In this document: positions 1 to 5,459 of the stretch, one piece after another | Layout of the letters: each line of letters opens with the position of its first letter | Position numbering within the stretch: the first letter of the stretch is position 1 | Assembly (NCBI GenBank): GCA_016200025.1 | Contig: JACQFO010000104.1 | Coordinates: forward strand, 1 to 10,770 | Length of the DNA stretch: 10,770 nucleotides | Origin: Nitrososphaerota archaeon | GTDB taxonomy: Archaea > Thermoproteota > Nitrososphaeria > Nitrososphaerales > Gagatemarchaeaceae | Reading direction: 5' to 3' | Made by a program: the position numbers and the translations under genes | Notes under the pieces: generated by a model | Database searches by the model: none | The model's input: only the letters and a program-made list of their open reading frames with translations | Told to the model about the DNA's origin: nothing

Positions 1-399
1 ACAGACGTCAGCCTGCTCTGCATGAAGTGCGGGACAGACCAAGGTTTGAGCACCGTGGGAGACCTGGTCGAGGAGCCGAAGTGCCTCGCATGCGGGTCCG
101 GACTGCTGGCGCCGTTCTACTGGGGGACAGTGAAGGTCGCCGACCTGATCAAGAAGCGGGAGGGAAGAGTTTCGCTCAACGAAGACGAGCGGGCCGAGCT
201 TTCCAAGGCGAGGAGGGCAGCGGACCTGGTGCTGTCCTACGGCAAGAAGGCGGTGGTGGCCCAGACGGTCTACGGGATTGGGCCCCAGACCGCGTCGAGG
301 ATTCTGGCCGAGATGCGCGACGACGAAGAAGCCTTCTACAGGGACCTGCTGGAGGCAAAGATCAGGTTCGTGACAACGCGGCAGTTCTGGTCCAACTGA
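1..399 (+). CDS. lhr: Lhr-type superfamily 2 helicase, C-terminal end (partial)
   Basis: This is the last 132 residues of a longer protein: the frame is open from base 1 and stops at 397-399, so the start lies upstream. Lhr proteins are large ATP-dependent nucleic-acid helicases that translocate on single strands in repair or RNA metabolism. The ATPase motifs are outside the window. What is visible is a four-cysteine zinc-ribbon-like region (window codons 7, 10, 28 and 31, two CxxC pairs), then a helical tail with a helix-hairpin-helix-like stretch VYGIGPQTASRIL and a conserved-looking ending EAKIRFVTTRQFW. From memory, archaeal Lhr-like helicases end with this GxGPxTAxRIL element after a Cys-rich patch. 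The next two genes run in the same direction with short gaps, and one is a phosphoesterase often found beside Lhr. An ATG at 22 exists, but it would cut into the zinc region and is not the real start. Confidence 0.75.
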   Translation, partial: TDVSLLCMKCGTDQGLSTVGDLVEEPKCLACGSGLLAPFYWGTVKVADLIKKREGRVSLNEDERAELSKARRAADLVLSYGKKAVVAQTVYGIGPQTASRILAEMRDDEEAFYRDLLEAKIRFVTTRQFWSN

Positions 400-441
400 A
401 AACCCATTAACCTGAGAACTCGGGGGCAAGATTCGCTTTTG

Positions 442-1122
442 GTGCTAGCTGGAAAGGTCTTCCTCGTGCGGGAGAACTATGACATGGACGTCCTTGCGGA
501 GAAGCTGAAGGCCTTCAGGGTGGAGACTGAGAACAGTGTTGAGGAGCAGGAGTTCAAGCTTGTCTCGGAAATCAAGGACCTGAGCACGGGCAAGGGGTCG
601 CTGGAGGGCACCTTCTCGTTCGACTCCGTCTTCGTCGTTAGGCACAGAGGTAGGGCCGTGCCGGTCCCGAGGACCTATGAGGCGCAATTCGCTTTCAACA
701 TGTACAAGGACAGACTCTTCCTCCAGGTCTACGACAAGAAGAACAGAGCGAACAACATTGCGAACGAGATAAGCAAGGCCGTCTTCCTGAGCCTCGGCCA
801 GGTCGTGGAGGCGAGGATCGACCCCGAGACTATGAGGAAGTTCCACGAGAAGAACTTCGACGACACCAAGATCGTGTTCTTCGACGACATGGACATACCG
901 AGCATCAACAAGCTCTCCCTCTACGGAGCGAGCCTGGGGAACACCACCCTCTATTCGGACTACCTCACTCACGGGAAGCTGTGGTACATCGTGCTCAAGA
1001 GCACGAAGACGGGGTACGTGTTCGGGGTCACGAGGAACTGCGTTGTCACTGGGTTCAGCAAGATGGAGATGTCAGAGTTCAGCTCGTTCGTCAGGGGAGA
1101 GATACTCCCGCTGATCACCTAG
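442..1122 (+). CDS. Conserved-looking hypothetical protein between Lhr and a phosphoesterase
   Basis: I do not recognise a family. The protein is about 226 residues, soluble-looking, with no signal peptide, membrane segment or cysteine cluster. It has a charged N-terminal part (about residues 14-55, rich in Glu and Lys, probably helical), a middle with beta-like strands (SFDSVFVVRHRGRAVPVPRTYEAQF), a KKNRANNIANEI helix, and a C-terminal half with several aromatic strands (LWYIVLKSTKTGYVFGVTR). The start is uncertain: TTG at 439, GTG at 442 and ATG at 484 are all in frame. I chose GTG because the residues just after it look like a strand (GKVFLV). It lies 40 bases after the helicase stop, and the next gene's start codon follows its own stop after one base, so it is probably co-transcribed and translationally coupled with the phosphoesterase. 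A nucleic-acid maintenance role is only suggested by this context. Confidence 0.8.
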   Translation: MLAGKVFLVRENYDMDVLAEKLKAFRVETENSVEEQEFKLVSEIKDLSTGKGSLEGTFSFDSVFVVRHRGRAVPVPRTYEAQFAFNMYKDRLFLQVYDKKNRANNIANEISKAVFLSLGQVVEARIDPETMRKFHEKNFDDTKIVFFDDMDIPSINKLSLYGASLGNTTLYSDYLTHGKLWYIVLKSTKTGYVFGVTRNCVVTGFSKMEMSEFSSFVRGEILPLIT

Positions 1123-1123
1123 C

Positions 1124-1882
1124 TTGCTGAAGATAGTCCCAGGCGACGCCGCCCTAGTCTTCACCAGCGCCGGGGAGAAGACCCTACTCATCTCGGACCT
1201 CCACCTCGGGCTCGAGAAAGAGATGGCCAGGAAAGGGTTCAGGCTCCCTGGATATTCGGTGAAGATGGTGGCCAGGGTGCGGGACTTGGCTGAGAAGTAC
1301 GGAACTCGGAGGCTGGCCGTCCTCGGAGACGTGAAGCACACCGTAGGAAAGGTGGAGGACATAGACTGGGGTGTTGTCCCCTGGTTCTTCGATACGATGC
1401 TCGACCTGTTCGAGTCTGTGGAGGTGGTGCCTGGAAACCATGACGGGAGCATCAAGACTGTCCTCCCATCGAGGGTGAGGCTGCACTCCTCTCGGGGGAC
1501 TGTCCTCGGGAAGGGAAGAGGCAGGGTCGGGCTGGCCCACGGGCATGCGTGGCCATCAGAAGAAGCGATTGCGGCCGGGAACCTGGTGATAGGTCATTCT
1601 CACTTTACCTACGAGATGAGGGATTCACTGGGGACGAGGTCTAGGGAGTCAGTCTGGGTCACGGCGGAGTACGATGTGGCCGAGCTGATGGCGGGAGCTG
1701 GGTATAAGTCGAAGACCAGAGGCACGGGGAAGCTGACGGTGATGCCCCCGTTCAACAGGATGGTGGGGGGCCAGCCGATAAACAGGAGCAAATCGTTCCA
1801 GTTCGGGCCGGTGCTGTCATCGAGGTCGCTGAGTATCGAAGAATCGGACATTTTCCTGCTGGACGGCACCAGGGTGAACTAG
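1124..1882 (+). CDS. SbcD/Mre11-related calcineurin-like metallophosphoesterase (archaeal COG1407/PdeM-like)
   Basis: A 252-residue metallophosphoesterase. The metal-binding motifs appear in order: D25-x-H27 (SDLHLG), G-D69 (LGDVKH), G-N105-H106-D (GNHDG), H139-G-H141 and G-H158-S-H160. All expected ligands for a two-metal centre are present, so it should be active as a phosphodiesterase or nuclease on an unidentified substrate. The size and the GDVKH variant fit the archaeal SbcD-related group (COG1407), whose bacterial relative PdeM sits with Lhr and DNA ligase genes. Here it also lies in a cluster with Lhr. The start is TTG, one base after the upstream stop; the next ATG (1223) would remove the first metal motif, so TTG is required. 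The C-terminal 60 residues after the last His motif include a Pro-Phe-Asn segment that I recall from this group. Its stop TAG overlaps the opposite-strand thioredoxin stop. Confidence 0.9.
   Translation: MLKIVPGDAALVFTSAGEKTLLISDLHLGLEKEMARKGFRLPGYSVKMVARVRDLAEKYGTRRLAVLGDVKHTVGKVEDIDWGVVPWFFDTMLDLFESVEVVPGNHDGSIKTVLPSRVRLHSSRGTVLGKGRGRVGLAHGHAWPSEEAIAAGNLVIGHSHFTYEMRDSLGTRSRESVWVTAEYDVAELMAGAGYKSKTRGTGKLTVMPPFNRMVGGQPINRSKSFQFGPVLSSRSLSIEESDIFLLDGTRVN
1879..1882. other. Shared palindromic CTAG stop of convergent genes
   Basis: The four bases CTAG contain TAG on both strands: 1880-1882 ends the phosphoesterase on the plus strand and 1881-1879 ends thioredoxin on the minus strand. The two genes therefore overlap by four bases, with no room for a terminator between them. 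Confidence 0.95.
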
Positions 1883-2220
1883 CTACTTGGGCGAGCGGCC
1901 CCGGCGGCGCCGTCGAGGGAGCTTCGGACTAGCCGCTCCAGCGATGCCTCGCCCACGGCCCCGATGACTGCGTCCATGGGTTGGCCGCCTTTGAAGACCA
2001 TGAATGTCGGTATCGAGAAGACCTGGTACTGAGACGAGATGTTCATCTCTTCGTCCACGTTGACCTTGCCGAAGGTCATTCTGTCGGAGTACTTTGCCGC
2101 AAGCTTCTCGACTATTGGATCCATGACCATGCACGGCCCGCACCAGACCGCCCAGAAGTCGACGAAGAGCGGCTTGTCGCCGGAGCTCAGCTTTTCGAAG
2201 TTGGAGTCGGTGAGCTTCAC
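1879..2220 (-). CDS. trxA: Thioredoxin
   Basis: A 113-residue single-domain thioredoxin, close to the usual length of about 105-110. It carries the classical active site WCGPC (Cys27 and Cys30), the buried acid of FVDFWA (Asp21) and the cis-proline loop SIPT (Pro71). These support a cytosolic dithiol-disulfide oxidoreductase that reduces protein disulfides. There is no signal peptide. The last 12 residues (DGAAGAARPSS) are a low-complexity tail beyond the fold. The start is GTG at 2220-2218, directly before the KLTDSNFEK strand typical of thioredoxin N-termini. An out-of-frame ATG lies 11 bases upstream and opens only a two-codon frame. A TATA-like stretch near 2253-2259 (minus) lies at promoter distance. 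The gene is convergent with the phosphoesterase and divergent from the Nudix gene, so it is probably monocistronic. A thioredoxin reductase partner is not in the window. Confidence 0.95.
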   Translation of the reverse strand: MKLTDSNFEKLSSGDKPLFVDFWAVWCGPCMVMDPIVEKLAAKYSDRMTFGKVNVDEEMNISSQYQVFSIPTFMVFKGGQPMDAVIGAVGEASLERLVRSSLDGAAGAARPSS

Positions 2221-2283
2221 TGTCAGCTCATGTCGGTCGGCCTGGGTGGACGTGATATGTCTCCTAAGCCAATAGTTCGACGA

Positions 2284-2294
2284 TGTATATTTAA
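2284..2294 (+). promoter_or_regulatory. TATA-like promoter element for the Nudix gene
   Basis: The A/T run GTATATTTAAG is centred about 34 bases before the Nudix ATG at 2323. This fits an archaeal TATA box giving a start of transcription around 2315-2320 and a very short leader. A GGAGGAGG stretch at 2297-2304 is too far from the ATG to act as a ribosome binding site. Confidence 0.6.
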
Positions 2295-2322
2295 GATTGG
2301 AGGAGGTTTATCGAAAACAGGA

Positions 2323-2895
2323 ATGGGTGACCAAATCCTTCGTTCCATCGAAGAAAGGCTCACCCGCGAAGAGCCGATGAACGGAGGGCTGAAGCTCGCC
2401 GCGGTCTCTGTGATCATCAGGCCAGAAGCGAGTCCCAGCGTTCTTCTGATCAAGAGGGCTGAGCATTCAGGGGACCCGTGGTCGGGACAGGTGGCCTTCC
2501 CGGGTGGAAAGGTGGATGCGACAGACAAGAGCGTGGAAGATGCGGCTGTGAGGGAGACAATGGAGGAGGTAGGGGTCGACCTGAGGAAATCTGCGGACTT
2601 CTTGGGATATTCCAAGCCCTTCAGGACACACACAGGGACGATGGACGTGGTTCCTTCGGTCTTCAAGCTGGGCAGGAGCGTGGAGGTGGTCCCCAACCAG
2701 GAGGTTTCGTCCTATCGGTGGGTCAGGCTGGAAGACCTCTCTCGCCGGGCCGGGGGCTCGACCCACAAAATCACCTTTGGAAAGGAGTCGGTCGAGATGC
2801 CCGCGGTGGTTGTGGAGGACTTCGTGGTCTGGGGCCTTACGTACAGGATTGTCTCGTCGCTTCTGTCACAAGATTCGGACTTGAGCGAAGGCTAG
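2323..2895 (+). CDS. Nudix hydrolase, CoA-pyrophosphatase-like
   Basis: A 190-residue Nudix hydrolase, expected to cleave a nucleoside diphosphate linked to another group in a Mg/Mn-dependent way. The Nudix box is seen around residues 61-84, with the helix R77-E78-T-M-E81-E82-V-G84 carrying the metal-binding glutamates. Just upstream is LLIKRAEHSGDPWSGQVAFPGGK (its core DPWSGQVAFPGGK at 51-63), which resembles the extra motif of the CoA-pyrophosphatase group (NudL/YeaB type); the arginine expected in that motif is not where I would place it. The substrate is therefore an inference, and another dinucleotide or CoA-like substrate is possible. The open frame extends upstream to 1981 over the thioredoxin gene, but ATG at 2323 is favoured: it sits at leaderless distance from a TATA-like element and begins a proper helix. 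The gene lies alone, convergent with the regulator gene downstream. Confidence 0.88.
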   Translation: MGDQILRSIEERLTREEPMNGGLKLAAVSVIIRPEASPSVLLIKRAEHSGDPWSGQVAFPGGKVDATDKSVEDAAVRETMEEVGVDLRKSADFLGYSKPFRTHTGTMDVVPSVFKLGRSVEVVPNQEVSSYRWVRLEDLSRRAGGSTHKITFGKESVEMPAVVVEDFVVWGLTYRIVSSLLSQDSDLSEG

Positions 2896-2907
2896 CGTAC
2901 GCGGATT

Positions 2908-3348
2908 TCACTTCGACTCGACGAACTTTCGTATCGACCTCAGCGTCTCCGGATTGTTGCGGAGGTACTCGGCGAGCTTCTCCAGCCTGTGGAGGGTCGT
3001 GGTGTGGACGTGATGCTCGATACCTTCGGTGTCCTGGAAGGCCGTCTGTTCGTCGACCCCAATCATGGACATGAATTCGGAGATGACCTGGTGCCTCTTG
3101 ATCACAGACTTCGCAAGCTTCTCCCCTGTCGCGGTCAGCTTCATGCCGCGATAGCGCTCGTATTGGAGGTACCCCTTGGCCGCAAGCTTGCCGATCATGT
3201 TGGAAACTGTAGGAGGCTTGACCTTCAGCGCCGTGGAGATGTCGGAAGTAGTGGCATAGCCTTTGTCTGAGATGAGGTGATAGACGGCCTCGAGGTAGTC
3301 CTCCGACCTCGGAGTGTCTTCGGTGACGCCCTTGCCGCTGCGAGGCAT
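2908..3348 (-). CDS. mntR: MntR-like manganese-responsive transcriptional regulator (DtxR/MntR family)
   Basis: A 146-residue regulator. Residues 14-72 form the N-terminal winged helix-turn-helix (ATTSDISTALKVKPPTVSNMIGKL is the DNA-reading part, followed by the wing YERYRGMKLT), and residues 75-142 form the metal-binding and dimerisation region. The candidate metal ligands are Asp17, Glu20, His86, Glu108, Glu111 and His112. Their spacing equals that of the Bacillus MntR ligands D8, E11, H77, E99, E102, H103 shifted by nine, including Asp at the position that separates Mn-sensing MntR from Fe-sensing DtxR. There is no C-terminal SH3 domain, as in short MntR proteins. The ATG start is at 3348-3346. 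It is divergent from an Nramp transporter with an 86-base spacer that holds a palindrome, so it probably represses that gene when manganese is plentiful and may also regulate itself. Confidence 0.92.
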   Translation of the reverse strand: MPRSGKGVTEDTPRSEDYLEAVYHLISDKGYATTSDISTALKVKPPTVSNMIGKLAAKGYLQYERYRGMKLTATGEKLAKSVIKRHQVISEFMSMIGVDEQTAFQDTEGIEHHVHTTTLHRLEKLAEYLRNNPETLRSIRKFVESK

Positions 3349-3378
3349 GCTCCTGGTGCTGGGCCGAAGGGTTCAAAA

Positions 3379-3390
3379 GGTTATGAATTA
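3379..3390. promoter_or_regulatory. A/T-rich core promoter region of the mntR-Nramp divergent pair
   Basis: This stretch reads GGTTATGAATTA on the plus strand and is the most A/T-rich part of the spacer. On the minus strand it lies 31-42 bases before the mntR ATG, a good TATA distance. On the plus strand it lies about 45-55 bases before the Nramp ATG, which would give a leader of roughly 20 bases. No good ribosome binding site precedes Nramp. Confidence 0.4.
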
Positions 3391-3401
3391 GACTACCCTA
3401 A
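3388..3401. promoter_or_regulatory. Candidate MntR operator, imperfect palindrome
   Basis: The 14 bases TTAGACTACCCTAA have palindromic ends TTAG and CTAA around a six-base centre, and differ at two positions from the perfect palindrome TTAGGCTAGCCTAA. TTAGG/CCTAA half-sites are familiar from DtxR/MntR-family operators. The site abuts the A/T-rich core promoter region between mntR and the Nramp gene, where bound repressor could block both directions. The assignment is an inference from symmetry and location. Confidence 0.5.
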
Positions 3402-3434
3402 CGATTTTTGTCGTCTCTAACTTTGGTAGCGTAG

Positions 3435-4685
3435 ATGAGTTCCTCCTCGCTCCGTAGGTTCTTCGCGTATCTCGGGCCCGCGCTGATTGTGAGCATGGCC
3501 TACATGGACCCCGGTAACTATGGTACGGACATCCTTGGGGGGGCCGTCTCCAACTACGACCTCCTCTGGGCGGTGTGGCTGGCCAGCCTGATGGCCATGG
3601 TCCTCCAGTACCTGTCGGGGAAGCTGGGGATATCGACCGGGAAGAGCCTGCCCGAGCTGATCAGGACGTCGTTCAAGTCGAGGGCATACATTGTCCCCTA
3701 CTGGCTTGCCGCCGAGGCCGCGGTGGCGGCCACGGACCTGGCTGAATACCTGGGCACAGTCATAGCCCTGAACCTACTGTTCGGGATCCCCCTCCTCTAC
3801 GCTTCGATCTTCGGGGCGCTGGATGTGTTGATACTCTTGGCATTCGTCTCCAGGCGCTTCAGGGTCATCGAGTACCTGTTCATGCTATTCGTTTCGATAA
3901 TCAGCATTGGGTTCCTCTACGAGATGATCGTAGCAGGCGTCGACCCGGGGCAGATCGCGCTCCACACGCTGTCTCCTTCGTTGCCCGCCGGGACTCTGCT
4001 AATCGTGGTCGGCATCGTCGGGGCGACCGTGATGCCCCATGCGCTCTACGTGCACTCCTGGCTCACCAAGAACAAGCTACAGGAGAACACCATTGAGGAG
4101 AAGAGGCGCCTGCGCAGGCTCCACATGGTCGAGAGCGTCAGCACCCTGACGATCGCCGGGCTGGCCAATGCCGCCATCCTGGTGACTTCGGCCGTCGTGC
4201 TCTTCCCGCAGTTCGGAGCGGTGTGCCAGCCGCCGTCGGGATGCCCGCAGCCTACGGTTGACGACGTCTACGTGATCATGGCGCCGCTTTACGGCGCCCT
4301 CGCAGCAGTGGTCTTCGCGGTAACCCTCCTGTCGTCAGGGCTCGCGTCTTCGATGACCGGAACCTTGGCAGGGATATCGATAATGGACGGGCTGCTGGGG
4401 ACGAAGGTCAACGTCTATCTCAGGAGGCTCGTCACGAGGTTCATCAACGTGTTCCCCACGACTATCGCGATTATCCTGGGGCTGGACCCGCTCTCCCTGC
4501 TCGTCTACAGCCAGGTGATCCTCAGCCTGATGATACCCCTTCCGATGGTCCCGCTGATCTACTACTCGAGCAGGCGGAAGTTCATGGGAGAGTTTGTGAA
4601 CAGGAAGGTCACTACGGCCGTTGCACTTGCGAGCGCGACCGTGATAATCGTGCTCAACGTCTTCCTACTACTTTCCTTCGGATAG
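3435..4685 (+). CDS. mntH: Nramp-family divalent metal (manganese) transporter
   Basis: A 416-residue integral membrane protein with about eleven hydrophobic helices, typical of Nramp proton-coupled Mn(II)/Fe(II) importers. The transport-site signatures are intact: Asp25-Pro-Gly-Asn28 in helix 1, and Ala197-x-x-Met200-Pro-His202 in helix 6, where the Met thioether favours transition metals over Mg and Ca. The helix 3 motif EAAVAATDLAEYLG is also present. The usual MPHN in helix 6 reads MPHA. A short outside-facing loop near residues 258-270 has two cysteines (CQPPSGC) that could form a disulfide. The start is ATG at 3435, immediately before the amphipathic SLRRFFAYLGPA lead-in to helix 1. Divergent mntR strongly suggests manganese control. 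The 3' end overlaps the opposite-strand phosphoribosyltransferase by 18 bases. Confidence 0.94.
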   Translation: MSSSSLRRFFAYLGPALIVSMAYMDPGNYGTDILGGAVSNYDLLWAVWLASLMAMVLQYLSGKLGISTGKSLPELIRTSFKSRAYIVPYWLAAEAAVAATDLAEYLGTVIALNLLFGIPLLYASIFGALDVLILLAFVSRRFRVIEYLFMLFVSIISIGFLYEMIVAGVDPGQIALHTLSPSLPAGTLLIVVGIVGATVMPHALYVHSWLTKNKLQENTIEEKRRLRRLHMVESVSTLTIAGLANAAILVTSAVVLFPQFGAVCQPPSGCPQPTVDDVYVIMAPLYGALAAVVFAVTLLSSGLASSMTGTLAGISIMDGLLGTKVNVYLRRLVTRFINVFPTTIAIILGLDPLSLLVYSQVILSLMIPLPMVPLIYYSSRRKFMGEFVNRKVTTAVALASATVIIVLNVFLLLSFG

Positions 4686-5165
4686 GAGGCCGCCCTTGGC
4701 AGCGCGCAACCGGTTGACCTCCCCCAGCTCGAAGGGGAAGACGATCCACTTGTCGACGGTCTCCAGGAAGTAGTCTGGCTCTGTCTTGGTCCACGGTTTC
4801 CTGAACAGCACGGCGGTCTTCACCGACCTCGGATTCTTCTGTTCCAGGTGGCCCTTCACGAAAGCCATGGTGTCGCCCTGGTCGACCAGGTCGTCCACGA
4901 GCAAGATGGCCTTTCCCTCGACGCTCTCAGTAAGGGTGGTCAGGATCCTGGGCGAAGTCCTCATGGCGATGTCGCTGTAGGACTTCACGTTGATGATGTC
5001 GATCTTGACGTCGAGGTGGTCTGAGACGACCATAGCCACCGGTATTCCGCCTCTTGCGATTCCTATCACAAGGTCGAACTTCTCGCTGCCCGAGCTGACC
5101 TTCTCTGCGAGCGCCTCAGTGAGGGTGCCATATTCAGACCAGCTGACGTACCTGAATTCAGGCAT
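4668..5165 (-). CDS. Purine-type phosphoribosyltransferase (archaeal COG2236-like)
   Basis: A 165-residue type I phosphoribosyltransferase. The PRPP-binding signature is at about residues 87-99, ILLVDDLVDQGDT, with the two adjacent aspartates (91 and 92). The upstream loop IGIARGGIPVA (34-44) is the pyrophosphate-binding element, and the N-terminal SWSEY fits archaeal guanine/hypoxanthine/xanthine salvage enzymes as I recall them. The expected reaction is purine base plus PRPP to nucleoside monophosphate in the cytosol; which base is used cannot be read from sequence. Two starts are possible: GTG at 5171 and ATG at 5165. ATG is chosen because it lies about 27 bases from the centre of a TATA-like element, giving a leaderless message. 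The C-terminal end overlaps the convergent Nramp gene. It lies just downstream of tRNA-Val on the same strand but has its own promoter-like element. Confidence 0.88.
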   Translation of the reverse strand: MPEFRYVSWSEYGTLTEALAEKVSSGSEKFDLVIGIARGGIPVAMVVSDHLDVKIDIINVKSYSDIAMRTSPRILTTLTESVEGKAILLVDDLVDQGDTMAFVKGHLEQKNPRSVKTAVLFRKPWTKTEPDYFLETVDKWIVFPFELGEVNRLRAAKGGLLSEGK

Positions 5166-5186
5166 CGACACTGCCGCCTCTCAGAG

Positions 5187-5197
5187 ATTAGATAACT
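5187..5197 (-). promoter_or_regulatory. TATA-like element for the phosphoribosyltransferase gene
   Basis: The minus strand reads AGTTATCTAAT here, centred about 27 bases before the ATG at 5165. The spacing fits a leaderless archaeal transcript. Confidence 0.5.
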
Positions 5198-5252
5198 TTT
5201 CGAACTTAAGATGATGAAGACAATGGGCCGGGGCGGATTTGAACCGCCGACC

Positions 5253-5269
5253 TTGGCGCGCCGACGCGG
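5253..5269 (-). other. tRNA-Val intron 2 (17 bases, position 44/45)
   Basis: This intron interrupts the variable loop. Exon bases GGCG (5275-5272, mature positions 39-42) pair fully with intron bases CGCC (5258-5255). The three-base bulges are AA|C on the 5' side and AA|G on the 3' side, with the cut after the second base of each, as in the archaeal BHB rule. Inside the intron CGC (5268-5266) pairs with GCG (5261-5259) around a four-base loop. Outside, A5277 and C5276 pair with T5250 and G5251. Repeated AA at both ends makes the boundary ambiguous in sequence alone, and the BHB fold selects this register. Confidence 0.85.
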
Positions 5270-5285
5270 TTCGCCGTGTAAGGGC

Positions 5286-5301
5286 TTGATGGGCGGACCC
5301 T
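5286..5301 (-). other. tRNA-Val intron 1 (16 bases, position 28/29)
   Basis: This intron interrupts the 5' strand of the anticodon stem. Exon bases GATG (5307-5304) pair fully with intron bases CATC (5291-5288). The bulges are TC|A and AA|G, cut after the second base. A two-pair stem, GG with CC, closes a five-base loop inside the intron. The outer helix is weak (G5308 with C5284). The boundaries from the fold are the same as those required to rebuild a normal anticodon stem. Confidence 0.85.
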
Positions 5302-5354
5302 GACATCCTAACCGAGCTAGACAACCGGCCCTTTTTCCCGCGGGGCCCAGAGTG

Positions 5355-5362
5355 CTAATAAG
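5355..5362 (-). promoter_or_regulatory. TATA-like element for tRNA-Val
   Basis: The minus strand reads CTTATTAG, 24-31 bases before the first base of tRNA-Val at 5331, the normal distance for an archaeal TATA box. A perfect palindrome GGTTAACC lies further upstream at 5372-5379. Confidence 0.5.
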
Positions 5363-5422
5363 CGTTGGAAGGGTTAACCGGGCGTTCCTTTGGCCAGCCG
5401 CCCATTCCATTGATGGCGAATC

Positions 5423-5432
5423 GGATTTAACC
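5423..5432 (+). promoter_or_regulatory. TATA-like element for enolase
   Basis: GGATTTAACC is centred about 32 bases before the first possible enolase start at 5460. The rest of the 128-base spacer between tRNA-Val and enolase shows no further gene. Confidence 0.4.
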
Positions 5433-5459
5433 ACCTTCGATTGCCCGGTTTGACTGGCG

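Larger units (their letters stand above)
5224..5331 (-). tRNA. tRNA-Val(UAC), interrupted by two introns
   Basis: The outer ends pair perfectly (GGGCCGG at 5331-5325 with CCGGCCC at 5231-5225), followed by discriminator A at 5224; CCA is not encoded. The D-arm is GTCT/GGAT around a loop with G18-G19 at 5313-5312, and the T-arm is GGCGG/CCGCC around TTCAAAT. The anticodon loop CTTACAC (5282-5276) has U33 followed by UAC, which is valine. Read straight through, the anticodon stem cannot form. Removing 5301-5286 (16 bases) and 5269-5253 (17 bases) gives stem TCGCC/GGCGA with five pairs and a variable loop AGGTC. The mature tRNA is 75 bases, from a 108-base gene. Both boundaries lie in BHB folds. 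A single canonical 37/38 intron does not work. A TATA-like element lies upstream at 5355-5362. Confidence 0.9.

Noticed and set aside
445..972. A 175-codon minus-strand frame opposite the unknown protein
   Set aside because: Low-complexity, Glu/Leu/Val-rich shadow of the plus-strand gene, with no promoter or family signature.
1981..2322. A 114-codon N-terminal extension of the Nudix gene
   Set aside because: It is the antisense reading of thioredoxin. A TATA-like element just before ATG 2323 and the normal Nudix N-terminus support the short form.
2478..3074. A 198-codon plus-strand frame over Nudix and mntR
   Set aside because: Gly/Arg-rich out-of-frame reading of two well-supported genes.
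5209..5220. A C/D-box sRNA start (ATGATGA) beside tRNA-Val
   Set aside because: Only a C-box-like heptamer is seen, with no C', D' or D box at proper spacing before the tRNA.
5224..5331. tRNA-Arg(CCG) or tRNA-Leu(CAA) readings with a single intron
   Set aside because: They would need anticodon stems that do not pair with the 3' strand and a wrong base at position 37. The two-intron tRNA-Val model pairs throughout.
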